A stretch of DNA of 61,052 bases from Oscillatoriales cyanobacterium PMM_0080 (GCA_949127775.1 CASBQF010000025.1:1-61052), one strand, 5' to 3'; numbered from the stretch's first letter, positions 51,187-60,941 are shown. Numbers and translations are program-made. The notes: generated from the sequence alone by a model not told the origin.

Positions 51187-51242
51187 GTTTGTAGTAAGGA
51201 CTTCAGTCCTCTCTAAGAAGGACTAAAGTCCTTACTACAAAC
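51187..51242. repeat. Inverted repeat, family 'GGACTTTAGTCC', copy 4
   Basis: GTTTGTAGTAAGGACTTCAG... (51187-51209) and its inverted partner (51220-51242) differ at one arm position. It lies between convergent genes and probably also works as a terminator hairpin. Confidence 0.8.
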
Positions 51243-51246
51243 CTGT

Positions 51247-51924
51247 TTAGTCAGCGGATTTTGTTTCCTGGGTTTGTGACTGAATTACGGCACTCCAGTC
51301 ATCATTATCAACCGCAGCTTCCAAATCCTTACTGCGTTCGCTATCACTTTTTGCTGCTGTTTCTAACTCTCTACTCAGAGTCGAATCTGCCATTGCTTTG
51401 CGCAGTTTCAGCTTCTTTTCTTCATAGGCTTTTTGTTCCTGGGCAGACATAGCAGCGCGCGCGGCTTCACCTACCGTACTCGCCCACATTTCGCTCTCTG
51501 TACCGTTTCCAGGAGGAATGCTTCCGAGTTCTGCTATCCAAAAATCTCGCAAACTTTCCATTCCTTCCCGCTTGGGGAATTTGAAAGTTTGGACGCGCAG
51601 GAATGCACAGTTTTCGCTGCCATTTTGGGCGATGTGACCGTTGAGAGAAAGCAGGATATTTCGTGAATAACCGATATACTGGGTTTGATGCAAAGTGTCG
51701 ATTACGGCATAAACTCCGGCGACTTTGGCGTTAGTTGCTAAATCGCACCATACTGCGATCGGCATTATTTGCGATCCGTCATTTTCTAATGCCGGAATTG
51801 CTGCGACTGCGCCATGTTCTTCCTCGGAACTATATAAAAAGTTGTGCAGTCCTTCATGGGCGACTGGTACGTTTTGATGTTCGATCGCTAAATCTCGATC
51901 GGCATTCACTTGATTAGCTTCCAT
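51247..51924 (-). CDS. GIY-YIG-like domain protein
   Basis: 225 residues. Residues about 62-110 contain AGVYAVIDTLHQTQYIGYSR, a GIY-YIG core (GVY...YIG) with the following Arg/Asn. The expected catalytic Glu further on is not certain (candidate in PPGNGTESEMW). The C-terminal third is a charged helical tail (EQKAYEEKKLKLRKA...). Similar proteins occur in cyanobacteria and plant plastids, role unknown. Whether it is an active nuclease cannot be told. Confidence 0.78.
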   Translation of the reverse strand: MEANQVNADRDLAIEHQNVPVAHEGLHNFLYSSEEEHGAVAAIPALENDGSQIMPIAVWCDLATNAKVAGVYAVIDTLHQTQYIGYSRNILLSLNGHIAQNGSENCAFLRVQTFKFPKREGMESLRDFWIAELGSIPPGNGTESEMWASTVGEAARAAMSAQEQKAYEEKKLKLRKAMADSTLSRELETAAKSDSERSKDLEAAVDNDDWSAVIQSQTQETKSAD

Positions 51925-52123
51925 TAAATCTCATTTCTCCAAAAATATCACTTTTCTAGGCAGGATACCCGCCCCACAATCAAATCATTTTTTTGTGGCA
52001 CAGGTATCCGATCTGTTCTATTATTTTGTTGCCCTTCGGCTCCCCTCGACTTCGCTCGGGGCAAGTCGCTCAGGGCAATCTGTCAACTGTCAACTGTCAA
52101 CTGTCAACTGTCAACTGAACTAC
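51925..52123. repeat. Intergenic repeats with CAACTGT tandem units
   Basis: No gene is seen. A CCCGCCCCACAATC...TTTTTTTGTGGCACAGG hairpin-type repeat is at about 51970-52005, and (CAACTGT)n tandem units run at 52081-52118, immediately after the stop of the minus-strand reductase. Confidence 0.65.
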
Positions 52124-52987
52124 TTAACTTACTGAAATTTGTTCCAATTCTGCCTCAGTCAATTTAACATCCATCGCCCGCACAGAATCTTCAATACTCG
52201 ATACCTTTGTCGCCGCCGGAATTGGCACGACACAGGGCGATTTTGCCATCAACCAGGCTAATACTATACAGTAAACTGAGACGTTTTTTTCGGCTGCTAA
52301 TTTCACGATCGCAGGCATATCTTGCAAGCTTTTAGCGCGACGACTTCCTCCGAGAGGACTCCAAGGGAAAAATGTCAGTTTTTCGGCTTCGCAATATTCG
52401 AGTACACCATCTGATTCTGGCTGTCTGTGCCACGGATTGTACTGATTTTGAACTGAGGCAATTTCTACTATATCGCGGGCGCGTTTGATTTGCTCAACCG
52501 AAAAATTGGAAACTCCCACAAATCGAATTATTCCTGCTTCTACAGCTTCTTTTGCGGGTGCTAGGGCTGCCTCGATGGTATAACTGGGATCGGGCGAGTG
52601 ATATTGCCAAAGGTCGATCGGCTTTTTGCCACCCAATGCTTCAAAACTTTCCTGAATTGTTTTGCGTAAATGGTGCGGATTCCCGTTGCGCGTCCAAGTA
52701 CCTTGAGGCCGCATTAAGCCGCCTTTTGTAGCAACGGTAACAGATCTAATATCTCCCGTATACTGTTCTAAAGCTTTAGCAATCAGTTGTTCGTTATGGT
52801 GTTTGTCAGATTCATCTTCGGAGTAAGAATCTGCGCTGTCAATTAGTGTCACACCCAAATCGAGGGCGCGGTGAATTACTGCTATTGCTTGGGATTCAGC
52901 AGGCCGCCCACTTAAGGAAAGTGGCATCCCTCCCAAACCAATTGCGCTGATATTAAAATTAGTGTTTCCCAGTTGCTTGTTTTTCAT
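52124..52987 (-). CDS. Aldo/keto reductase
   Basis: 287 residues, (beta/alpha)8 fold. LGNTNFNISAIGLGGMPLSL start. The catalytic region has LIDSADSYSEDESDKHHNEQ (Asp/Tyr), Lys in VATKGG and His in LWQYHSP. The NADPH-binding C-terminal segment is VPIPAATKVSSIEDSVRAMD. It reduces aldehydes or ketones; physiological substrate unknown. No operon partner. Confidence 0.92.
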   Translation of the reverse strand: MKNKQLGNTNFNISAIGLGGMPLSLSGRPAESQAIAVIHRALDLGVTLIDSADSYSEDESDKHHNEQLIAKALEQYTGDIRSVTVATKGGLMRPQGTWTRNGNPHHLRKTIQESFEALGGKKPIDLWQYHSPDPSYTIEAALAPAKEAVEAGIIRFVGVSNFSVEQIKRARDIVEIASVQNQYNPWHRQPESDGVLEYCEAEKLTFFPWSPLGGSRRAKSLQDMPAIVKLAAEKNVSVYCIVLAWLMAKSPCVVPIPAATKVSSIEDSVRAMDVKLTEAELEQISVS

Positions 52988-53115
52988 TGATTTTCCCTAT
53001 TCTCCTTTGCGATCTGTAGTTTAGATTTCTATGATTATTTAAAAATATCTTCGCTCATAATATAACAGTTGACCGTCGATAGTCAACAGTCAATGAATTA
53101 AATTATGTTATGTAA

Positions 53116-53910
53116 CTAACTAGAAGCGCTGGTGTAAAATCGGAGTGCAAATTGCCAGAAGTAGCGGGAAGATAACAAAAGGGCGATCGCCAATATTCCA
53201 GCCCCTCCGATCCAAACTAGATTACCTTTGCCTAGCATTGCTTCTGCGGGTACTGTCGTGAAGAAGGCAACGGGGACTACAAACGTAAAGAAAAATCGGT
53301 AAGCTGCGGGATAAGCAGCCATTGGAAATCTACCAGCTTCTAACAATCCTCGGAGAACTTCAGTAACGTTGTAAATTTTGACAAACCAAATACTCATCGC
53401 ACCTAACATAAACCAGATGCTGTAAAGACTCACCATGCCAAATGACAGCGGTATTGCTGTTAGGAAATAATTACCGATTTTTAATCCGAGTTTGTTACCC
53501 GAATACAGCAACAATACCACACCGAAGATGATATCGGGTATTCCCCAAGGAGAAACTGTGTTTGCAGACAGCCAGAATTGCGAACTGATTGGTTTCAGAA
53601 GGACAAAATCGAGGGTTCCTTGCTGGACTCGATCGACAATCCGGCTGAGATTAGGTGCTAAAAACGTTGACGAAAAGCCCTGCAAAATCGTGAAAACACC
53701 CAGTACAACCAAGGCTTCCTCCCATTTCCAGCCAGCAAACGTGTAACCGGTGCGATAGAACAAAAACAGTCCGAACAAGCTCCCAGTAAGGTTTCCGAGG
53801 CTGCTGAGGGCTGCCAATAGAAAATTGATTCGGTATTCCAGTTCTGCTTCAATCGCCGCACCCCAGAACAATTTCAGTACGTGCAAATATCGTCCCATGT
53901 TTACACCCAT
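53116..53910 (-). CDS. ABC-2-type transporter permease (DUF990-like)
   Basis: 264 residues with six membrane segments. VDRVQQGTLDFVLLKPISSQ, the cytoplasmic loop, and FPMAAYPAAYRFFFTFVVPV are typical of ABC-2 permeases of the DUF990 family. These work as pairs with an ATPase, neither of which is adjacent. The ATG at 53898 (MGRYLHVLKLFW) may be the true start. Substrate unknown. Confidence 0.88.
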   Translation of the reverse strand: MGVNMGRYLHVLKLFWGAAIEAELEYRINFLLAALSSLGNLTGSLFGLFLFYRTGYTFAGWKWEEALVVLGVFTILQGFSSTFLAPNLSRIVDRVQQGTLDFVLLKPISSQFWLSANTVSPWGIPDIIFGVVLLLYSGNKLGLKIGNYFLTAIPLSFGMVSLYSIWFMLGAMSIWFVKIYNVTEVLRGLLEAGRFPMAAYPAAYRFFFTFVVPVAFFTTVPAEAMLGKGNLVWIGGAGILAIALLLSSRYFWQFALRFYTSASS

Positions 53911-54098
53911 TTTTTACCCCTGAAATACTTAAATTTATTCACGTTTTGACACTCAAGCGGGCTAAAGCCGCTGAGATTCTTGATTCATAAGATCGACTCT
54001 CTCGCTGTCGCATCCCCAGAATTAGTGCTAAATTATCAGAGGTGTTCCACCAGAACGCCTCTAAATTCGTTGCGGGCACAGATTAAAAATTTTAGCAC
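53911..54098. other. Divergent gap between ABC-2 permease and arsS
   Basis: No gene is seen in 188 bp. It includes AAGCGGGCTAAAGCCGCTGA, with an inner GCGG/CCGC hairpin at about 53956-53972, and a GAGGTGTTCCACCAGAACGCCTC imperfect hairpin at about 54040-54062 that could lie in the arsS leader. Confidence 0.4.
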
Positions 54099-55085
54099 AT
54101 GATTCAAACCGTACTCACGCCTTTCAAAAATAAACTCAACTCAGCTTTAACTAAAAAGCAGATTACGGTTTTACAGATTAATCTGGGGAAACGCTGTAAC
54201 CTCGCTTGCACTCACTGTCACGTAGAAGCTAGCCCAACACGAACAGAGGAACTTTCGCCGGAGATTTGCGACCAATTAATTGAAATTATTCGCCGTTTTC
54301 CTCAAATTCAAACTGTTGATCTCACGGGCGGTGCTCCCGAGATGCTTTACGGTTTTAAACGGCTGGCCCAAGTTGCTAGGGCGACAGGAAAAGAGGTGAT
54401 TGTTCGTTCTAATTTGACTATTTATTTTGAAAAAGGTTTTGAAGATATTCCCGAATATTGCGCGCAACATCAACTGAGAATTGTGGCGTCGCTTCCCTGC
54501 TACCAAGCTGACAATGTGGACAAAATGCGCGGCAGTGGTGTTTTTGACAGTTCGATTCGGGCGCTGCAAAAGCTAAATCAGTTGGGATACGGCAAAAATC
54601 AAAGTTTAATTCTGGATTTGGTGTACAATCCGCAAGTGCCTGCTACAGACAAGTTTTCTTTGACAGCGGAACAGGGCAAGTTACAGCAAGATTATAAGGT
54701 TTATTTAGCTGAACATTTTGGGATTTTTTTTAATCAATTGTTCGCGATTACTAATTTGCCGGTGGGACGGACTAAGTTTCATTTGGAACACAAAAAGCTG
54801 CACAAGCCTTATCTCGGATTTTTGGAGGATAATTTTAATTCGGGTACTCTGGAACATTTAATGTGCCGCAACGAATTGTCGATCGACTATTTGGGCAATG
54901 TCTATGACTGCGATTTTAACCAGATGGAAAATCTGCCGGCGAAAACTGGCAGCGGGGAAAGGATAACTGTTGCTAAATTGCTGGAATCTGGTAGTTTAGA
55001 TGTAATTCAAGAGGTGCAAACTGCTGCTTATTGCTACGGCTGTACGGCGGGTAGCGGTTCTAGCTGCGGCGGTACTTTGATTTGA
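54099..55085 (+). CDS. arsS: Arsenosugar biosynthesis radical SAM protein ArsS
   Basis: 328 residues. The radical-SAM cluster motif is Cys33-x3-Cys37-x2-Cys40 (GKRCNLACTHCHVEASP), followed by VDLTGGAPEM. The C-terminal DUF3641 region has CRNELSIDYLGNVYDCDFNQ and a Cys-rich end CYGCTAGSGSSCGG for auxiliary metal binding. Family role: transfers a 5'-deoxyadenosyl group to dimethylated arsenite en route to arsenosugars. The methylase ArsM expected upstream in the pathway is not in the window. It is 44 kb from the ars operon and 81 bp before a TVP38 gene on the same strand. Confidence 0.93.
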   Translation: MIQTVLTPFKNKLNSALTKKQITVLQINLGKRCNLACTHCHVEASPTRTEELSPEICDQLIEIIRRFPQIQTVDLTGGAPEMLYGFKRLAQVARATGKEVIVRSNLTIYFEKGFEDIPEYCAQHQLRIVASLPCYQADNVDKMRGSGVFDSSIRALQKLNQLGYGKNQSLILDLVYNPQVPATDKFSLTAEQGKLQQDYKVYLAEHFGIFFNQLFAITNLPVGRTKFHLEHKKLHKPYLGFLEDNFNSGTLEHLMCRNELSIDYLGNVYDCDFNQMENLPAKTGSGERITVAKLLESGSLDVIQEVQTAAYCYGCTAGSGSSCGGTLI

Positions 55086-55166
55086 GAAGAAGGAAGAAAG
55101 AAGAAGGAAGAAGTAGGGTGCGCAATGCGCACCCTACATAAAATGAGAGAGTGGAGATTTTAAGGA

Positions 55167-55895
55167 ATGAATGATTCCCGATCGCAAATTGATGAAAATC
55201 CGCCACCATCCAACAGGTGGAAGCTGATTTTAGGGATTGGTTTAGCTGTGGCTTTGATTGTGGCGGCTAAGTTTTTTAACTTTCAAGGAATTCTGAAAAG
55301 TGCGCTGGAGTCGATCGGCAATCTCGGCCCTTGGGGCCCGGTAGCTTTTATTCTAATTTACATTGTCGCAACGGTTTTATTTATCCCCGGTTCTTTGCTG
55401 ACTCTTGGTTCTGGGGTTTTGTTCGGAGTCATTGGCGGTGCGATTTGCGTTTCCATCGGCTCGGTTTTAGGCGCAACTTGCGCTTTTTTGGTAGGGCGAT
55501 ATTTAACTCGCGACTGGGTTTCTAAACAGATAGAAGGCAATCAAAAATTTAAGGCGATAGATGCCGCAGTTGCCTCGGAAGGATGGAAAATTGTCTTGTT
55601 GACGCGGCTTTCTCCAATTTTTCCATTTAATTTGCTTAACTATGCTTTTGGAGTCACGCAGGTGTCTCTCAGAGACTATTTTTTCGCATCTTGGATCGGG
55701 ATGATTCCTGGTACTGTGATGTATGTTTATATCGGTTCTCTGGCTGGTAGTTTGGCTGCACTCGGAGCACAAGGGCGATCGCGCACTACTGCTGAGTGGG
55801 TTCTCTACGGGATTGGTTTGGTAGCAACGATCGCCCTCACAGTCTATGCAACCCGCTTGGCAAAAAAAGCTTTAGACGAAAAAATTTCTCCTTGA
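55167..55895 (+). CDS. TVP38/TMEM64 (DedA-like, VTT domain) membrane protein
   Basis: 242 residues, about six membrane segments. VTT-domain hallmarks: FIPGSLLTLGSGVLFG, GATCAFLVGRYLTRDWV, LTRLSPIFPFNLLNYAFGVT and FASWIGMIPGTVMYVYIGSL. Family members are thought to move phospholipids or act in membrane homeostasis. Same strand as arsS, which often has such a neighbour. The gap holds GAAGAAGG-type heptamers and a GTAGGGTGCGCAATGCGCAC... palindrome at about 55114-55136. Confidence 0.9.
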   Translation: MNDSRSQIDENPPPSNRWKLILGIGLAVALIVAAKFFNFQGILKSALESIGNLGPWGPVAFILIYIVATVLFIPGSLLTLGSGVLFGVIGGAICVSIGSVLGATCAFLVGRYLTRDWVSKQIEGNQKFKAIDAAVASEGWKIVLLTRLSPIFPFNLLNYAFGVTQVSLRDYFFASWIGMIPGTVMYVYIGSLAGSLAALGAQGRSRTTAEWVLYGIGLVATIALTVYATRLAKKALDEKISP

Positions 55896-56224
55896 ACCTC
55901 AAGCGCAAATTAGTAAATTTGTCAACCGAGATTTCCCATAGATTATAATACATTCTTAATTCAAAAAACTCCGTATTTCCTCTGTGTTATTTACAGTTAT
56001 TTTGTTATACAAACAAGATAGGTATTAAATATATCTTAAATTACTAATCTTCAATAGATCAACCAAAAGTCTAAAAATCAGGTTGATCCAAAATATAAAA
56101 TGCGCTCGCGCGATCGGCATAAAAGTTATATGGAGTCAGGACTGTAACTCCTGATTGGTTGAACCAATCAGGGCTCAAACCCTGATTATTTGGTTGATTA
56201 ATTCTGCCGGATGACCCATAATAA
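55896..56224. other. Gap upstream of the CACHE histidine kinase
   Basis: 329 bp without a gene. It holds an 11-to-10-bp perfect hairpin CTGATTGGTT-G-AACCAATCAG (56151-56171), flanked by related TCAGGACTGTAACTCCTGA and TCAGGGCTCAAACCCTGA units. The AT-rich 55960-56090 part probably contains the promoter of the kinase. Confidence 0.5.
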
Positions 56225-58735
56225 ATGCCGTTTGATCAATTTGACTCTCGACGAGAACATTTGATGATGCAAAACCCAGCAAATCCAGCCAGAGATGTGT
56301 CAGCACAGCCATCCCACCAAACAAAAAAGCTGCACGGCTTTTGGTGGCAAAACATTAGCACTTCTGCTCAATCAGGGTGGCAACAAGCGCACAGTCTTTG
56401 GCAGCACAGACGGCAACGCCGCCATTTACTCACCCTGCTAATTCTGGGCTGTACGGCTTTAAGTATTAGTGGCACTGCTTGCATCAGCTATTTTTTTGTG
56501 CGCGGGCTAATCGTCGATAATTTAAAGGAAGTAGCACTATTAAAATTAGAAAAAGGCACTGATGAAATCGACGGCTGGCTCAGCAGCAGCAAAGCAGAAA
56601 TAGAAACTATTGCTTACGATCCTACGGTTCGGACTCTCAATTGGAAATTAGTCGAGCCTCGGTTGCAAGGAGAAGTATACAGGTTAAAAGAGTATTCCAT
56701 GCTGTCATTAATTCAACCCAACGGCTCAGCAATCAACACTCTAGGTAACTTCGCAAACAGCAAGTCCCGCCAACACTTCAAAAAAGCAATAGCTGGGAAG
56801 ATTAACGTTTCCGATCCGCTGATAGAGGACAGTACAAAAGTTCCGACGCTCTTCATTTCAGCTCCTATTTGGGCTTTACCTCCCGCTCCTAATAAAGTAA
56901 TTGGAGTCCTCTCGGGCAGCATTAAATTAGACCGAGTAGCATCTGTAACTAACAGCTTGCAGTACGGTTCCGAAAGTTATGCTTTTGCGCTCAATTCAAA
57001 AGGAGTGCCAATTGTTCATCCCAACAATAACTTAATCGGAAATATCGACCGATCGAACCCAAGCCTTTTACAGTCACAAGACCCTGCACTTTCCACAATT
57101 GCGCGGCAGATGATCGATCGCCAGACGAACATCGAACTGGTAAAAATAGATGATAAATGGGTGTATGTAGCCTATGCTCCCCTCAAGGAAGTTAACTGGT
57201 CAATGGGTTTAGTAATTCCCCGCGAAAATATTGAATCTCAACTGCAAGCATTAAATTTGCTGACATCCGTCGTCGCCGGAGTTCTCGCTTCAGCAATGCT
57301 AGCAGCAATTTGGCTGATTTATTCCTCCGAAAACAATCGCGCTCAAGCGGAGCGAGAAGCCATGCTCAACCGCATTGCCGGACGCATTCGAGCTTCTCTA
57401 GAATTAGACGAAATCGTACAAAGTACAGTGGCAGAAATAGTAACTTTGCTGCACTTAGAACGAGCGGCTTTTGGTTGGTACGATCCGCAAAGCAAAATGT
57501 TACAAATTCTGTGGGAATCTTGTCAATCTGATTGTCCGAAAGCAGCGATCGAGTTTGAGCCTTACTTTGTCGAAAATTTGTCAGTACGGAGCGGCAAATC
57601 CGAGCCGATTATTCTGTCTAGCGATACTTGGGTTGAGGGTGCAAGTCAACGGATCGAACTTAAAGCTAATAGTTATTTGGCCGTGCCTGTCCAGACTCAA
57701 AACCAGCCACAGGGTTATTTAATTTGCAGCCATGCCGCTCATTGGTTTTGGAGTGGAGAGGAAATCCAACTGATCAAAGCTGTGGCAGATCAATTGGCGA
57801 TCGCCATTACTCAATCTCATCTTTACAGTCAAACCCAAGACCAAATAAAACTGCTGAATAGTGCCTTAAATGAACTGAAAAAAACTCAAACTCATTTAGT
57901 GCAGAGCGAGAAAATGTCATCTCTCGGTCAAATGGTGGCGGGGATAGCGCACGAAATCAACAATCCAGTAAACTTCATTTCGGCTAATTTGCCTCACACC
58001 ACCAAATATACTAAAGATTTATTAGAATTGGTGAGTTTATACAAACAAACATTCCCAGAGGTTCCCCCGGAAATCGCAGATTTTGCCGAAGAAATTGAGT
58101 TAGATTTTATCGAGGAAGATTTGCCGAATATACTGAATTCTATGAAAATAGGAACCGAACGCATTCGTAGCATTGTTCTTTCCTTGCGTAACTTTTCTCG
58201 CCTTGATGAATCTGATAAAAAGCAGGCAGACATTCACGAAGGTCTGGAAAATACCTTGCTGCTACTCTCTAACCGCATCAAAAATGGGATTTATGTAGTC
58301 AAAAGATACGGGAAAGTGCCTTCAGTCGAGTGCTATCCGTCTCAGCTAAATCAGGTGTTTATGAATTTGCTAAGCAATGCGATCGATGCCTTGAACGAGA
58401 TCGATCGCCTGGATAAAATCATTACCCTATCCACGGGAGTAGTTCGCGAAAATGGCGGAAAATTTCTGATAGTGGCGATCGCCGATAACGGCCCCGGAAT
58501 TCCCGACAGCGTTAAAGACCAAATATTTAACCCATTTTTTACTACAAAACCCGTGGGTAAAGGCACTGGATTGGGGTTAGCAATTAGTTACAAAATTGTA
58601 GTGGATGGACACGGTGGCACGATCAAAATTTCTCAGCTTCCCGGCGGAGGTACGGAGTTTTTGGTCAAAATTCCGATTAGTAATGAGCGGCAAGAAACAA
58701 CGAGGAATAAGGAATTAATCAAACAAATTTTGTAA
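56225..58735 (+). CDS. CACHE-GAF membrane sensor histidine kinase
   Basis: 836 residues. The cytoplasmic N-terminus is long (about 70). TM1 is [20 protein letters not shown], then an extracytoplasmic double-CACHE domain (about 95-345, with [17 protein letters not shown] and [20 protein letters not shown]). TM2 ([19 protein letters not shown]) is followed by GAF (about 385-530), a coiled coil, HisKA with His576 in GIAHEINNP, and HATPase_c with [20 protein letters not shown] and [13 protein letters not shown]. It senses a small ligand outside the membrane. No response regulator is adjacent. Confidence 0.92.
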   Translation: MPFDQFDSRREHLMMQNPANPARDVSAQPSHQTKKLHGFWWQNISTSAQSGWQQAHSLWQHRRQRRHLLTLLILGCTALSISGTACISYFFVRGLIVDNLKEVALLKLEKGTDEIDGWLSSSKAEIETIAYDPTVRTLNWKLVEPRLQGEVYRLKEYSMLSLIQPNGSAINTLGNFANSKSRQHFKKAIAGKINVSDPLIEDSTKVPTLFISAPIWALPPAPNKVIGVLSGSIKLDRVASVTNSLQYGSESYAFALNSKGVPIVHPNNNLIGNIDRSNPSLLQSQDPALSTIARQMIDRQTNIELVKIDDKWVYVAYAPLKEVNWSMGLVIPRENIESQLQALNLLTSVVAGVLASAMLAAIWLIYSSENNRAQAEREAMLNRIAGRIRASLELDEIVQSTVAEIVTLLHLERAAFGWYDPQSKMLQILWESCQSDCPKAAIEFEPYFVENLSVRSGKSEPIILSSDTWVEGASQRIELKANSYLAVPVQTQNQPQGYLICSHAAHWFWSGEEIQLIKAVADQLAIAITQSHLYSQTQDQIKLLNSALNELKKTQTHLVQSEKMSSLGQMVAGIAHEINNPVNFISANLPHTTKYTKDLLELVSLYKQTFPEVPPEIADFAEEIELDFIEEDLPNILNSMKIGTERIRSIVLSLRNFSRLDESDKKQADIHEGLENTLLLLSNRIKNGIYVVKRYGKVPSVECYPSQLNQVFMNLLSNAIDALNEIDRLDKIITLSTGVVRENGGKFLIVAIADNGPGIPDSVKDQIFNPFFTTKPVGKGTGLGLAISYKIVVDGHGGTIKISQLPGGGTEFLVKIPISNERQETTRNKELIKQIL

Positions 58736-58805
58736 CGGAGGTAACGAATAGAGCCAAAGGGGATAAACAGCTTTAATTAATGCTAAGTTATACCAATTCT
58801 GAAAA

Positions 58806-58868
58806 GTAGGGACACGGCAATGCCGTGTCCGGCGCGGGGATTAGGACACGGCAATGCCGTGTCCCTAC
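58806..58868. repeat. GGGACACGG palindrome, double copy
   Basis: GTAGGGACACGGCAATGCCG... (58806-58830) and AGGACACGGCAATGCCGTGT... (58843-58868) are inverted around GGCGCGGGGATT. It ends 45 bp before the ATG of the methyltransferase gene. Confidence 0.85.
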
Positions 58869-58912
58869 GGTTAGGTATTAAAATTAAAATAGTTTTTGTG
58901 ATCGGGATTTTT

Positions 58913-59812
58913 ATGGCTGTTGGCAAGGATACAATTTTTGAGCGCTTTTTGTCGCCCCTGATGCGACTGGCGATCGACGAAGAAGCAATGAAACGACTCT
59001 ACGAAGGTATCGACTGGGAAACGGCGGGCGATCGCCACCGACAACCAGACTTAGTTTATCCCGAATATTACAGCAGTCAAAACTTTCACGGCATCAAAGG
59101 CGGCTACCTAAATCCGAGTGCTGCCGTTTCCTACGATCCAATTACCCAATATGTCTTGCCTCCCAACGAAACAGTCGTCAGGCAATGCTTAGTTGACACT
59201 GTGCAGGTTAAACCGCGCCGAATTATCGATTTGGGATGCGGCACCGGTTCGACCACGCTGATGCTCAAACAAGCCTTCCCCGATGCGGAAGTGATTGGGC
59301 TGGACTTGTCGCCATATATGCTGATAGTCGCCGAAATGAAAGCGCAAAAAGCCGGCTTAAATATCGAGTGGTTGCACGGAAATGCCGAAAGCGTGGCTTT
59401 TGCTGATGCCAGCTTCGATTTAGTCGCAGCTTCTTTGCTGTTTCATGAAACGCCGCCTGCTGTATCGCGGGCAATTTTGCGAGAAAGCTTCCGACTGCTG
59501 AAGGTTGGGGGACAAGTGGCAATTTTGGACGGAAATCAAAAAACTTTGCGGCAGACGGAGTGGCTGACTGATATCTTTGAAGAACCTTATATAAAGTCTT
59601 ATGCGGCTGGTAGCGTGGATGCTTGGATGGGGGCGGCTGGCTTTGCAAGGGTGCAAACTCAGGAACACTGGTGGGTGCATCAGGTGACGCAGGGCGTGAA
59701 ACCTCTACCTGGAGAAGAGTTGGAATCTGTGCGTCAGGCGAAGGTGCGGAATTTGGGCGATATTCCTCCTGATTTTGATGGCGATTTACCGGGGATTCCA
59801 GCTTACAGTTGA
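58913..59812 (+). CDS. Class I SAM-dependent methyltransferase
   Basis: 299 residues from ATG 58913; the frame open to 58820 translates repeat DNA and is rejected. The N-terminus has EEAMKRLYEGIDWETAGDRH, YYSSQNFHGIKGGYLN and YVLPPNETVVRQ. Motif I is IIDLGCGTGSTTLMLKQAFP, motif post-I GLDLSP, and motif IV FDLVAASLLFHETP. The N-terminal ~110 residues are a lid typical of a cyanobacterial group of unknown substrate. It is not ArsM, since the conserved As-binding Cys set is absent. Confidence 0.88.
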   Translation: MAVGKDTIFERFLSPLMRLAIDEEAMKRLYEGIDWETAGDRHRQPDLVYPEYYSSQNFHGIKGGYLNPSAAVSYDPITQYVLPPNETVVRQCLVDTVQVKPRRIIDLGCGTGSTTLMLKQAFPDAEVIGLDLSPYMLIVAEMKAQKAGLNIEWLHGNAESVAFADASFDLVAASLLFHETPPAVSRAILRESFRLLKVGGQVAILDGNQKTLRQTEWLTDIFEEPYIKSYAAGSVDAWMGAAGFARVQTQEHWWVHQVTQGVKPLPGEELESVRQAKVRNLGDIPPDFDGDLPGIPAYS

Positions 59813-60082
59813 CAGTGGACAGTTGACAGTTGACAGTTAACTGTTAACTGTTTATTGGCTATTAGTTATTAGCCAATACGGTTTACTTAAGACTGATCTC
59901 CCTGGCACACCCCTTAAAAAGGGGGGGACAAGAAAGCTCTCAAAGTCCCCCTTCTTAAGGGGGATTTAGGGGGATCTCGGGGGCATAAATAGTGTTAAGT
60001 GAACCCTATTGAGTTATTAGCAGCCCCAAGCCAGTCACAAATAACAAATAACTAATAACTAATAACTCATAACTCATAACTA
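59813..60082. repeat. Repeat-filled gap before the HAD gene
   Basis: Tandem GACAGTT(AACTGTT) units (59814-59845), a TATTGGC/TTAGTTATT array, two C/G-hairpin units (about 59906-59975: CCCCTTAAAAAGGGGGGG and GTCCCCCTTCTTAAGGGGGA) and a final ACTAATAACTCATAACT array ending at the next ATG. No gene. Confidence 0.8.
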
Positions 60083-60808
60083 ATGACTCTAAAAGCAGTT
60101 TTATTTGATTTTAATGGCGTTATTATTAATGACGAGGCGATTCACGAGAATATAATCGATCGCCTGATGCTCGATGAAAATCTCCAGCTCAAACGCGGGG
60201 AGTTTCGCGAAATTTGTTTGGGAAGGAGCGATCGCACTTACATTACCGAACTCCTGAAGCGCCGGGGACGATATCTCACAGAAACATATCTCGATCGCTT
60301 GCTACTAGGCAAGACTCAAGCTTATCAGGAAAAAATAGATAGTTTGGAAACATTGCCAATTTATGATGGTTTGGCAGAATTTATTGACAAAATTCGCGTC
60401 TCGGGACTGAAAATGGCGGTAGTTAGCGGGGCAATGCGATCGGATATAGAATTGGTGTTAAATCGATCGGGTTTGGCTGCCAACTTTGAGCTAATTATCG
60501 CAGGCGACGACTTCATGGTGAGCAAACCTGAACCTGACTGCTATTTGTTAGCAGTAGCGCGCCTCAACGAAAAATATCCTGCTTTTAACTTGCAACCGAT
60601 CGAGTGTTTGGCCCTGGAAGATACTTTTCCGGGGATTGAAGCGGCGAAAAAAGCGGGGATTCAGGTGGCGGGAGTGACTCACACTTACCCGTTTCACATG
60701 ATCCAGCGTCAAGCTAATTGGACGGTGGACTATTTTGCTGATTTAGAGTTGGACAGAGTGTCGGAACTTTGCTCGATCGCCCCAAAATCGACCGCACCAA
60801 ACACTTGA
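60083..60808 (+). CDS. HAD-IA family hydrolase (beta-PGM-like) with an Asn in motif I
   Basis: 241 residues. Motif I is FDFNGVIINDE: the nucleophile Asp is followed at +2 by Asn, not the Asp used as acid/base by HAD phosphatases. Motif II VVSGA, the Lys in VSKPEPD and motif IV ECLALEDTFPGIEAAKKAG are normal, and a helical C1 cap lies between I and II. It may be a phosphatase with altered mechanism or a non-phosphatase HAD. Substrate unknown. Its leader is made of heptamer repeats. Confidence 0.88.
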   Translation: MTLKAVLFDFNGVIINDEAIHENIIDRLMLDENLQLKRGEFREICLGRSDRTYITELLKRRGRYLTETYLDRLLLGKTQAYQEKIDSLETLPIYDGLAEFIDKIRVSGLKMAVVSGAMRSDIELVLNRSGLAANFELIIAGDDFMVSKPEPDCYLLAVARLNEKYPAFNLQPIECLALEDTFPGIEAAKKAGIQVAGVTHTYPFHMIQRQANWTVDYFADLELDRVSELCSIAPKSTAPNT

Positions 60809-60941
60809 CATTTTTAGGAGTTACGTGCTAGTGTTGTTGGCGGTCTTCAAAAAAAAGCAGACGTTAAGTTGTAAGCCTTTTAGATTCGGCAATCTAGATC
60901 CGAAATCCGGATCTGAAAAAGGCTAAATTCAAAGTCAATCA

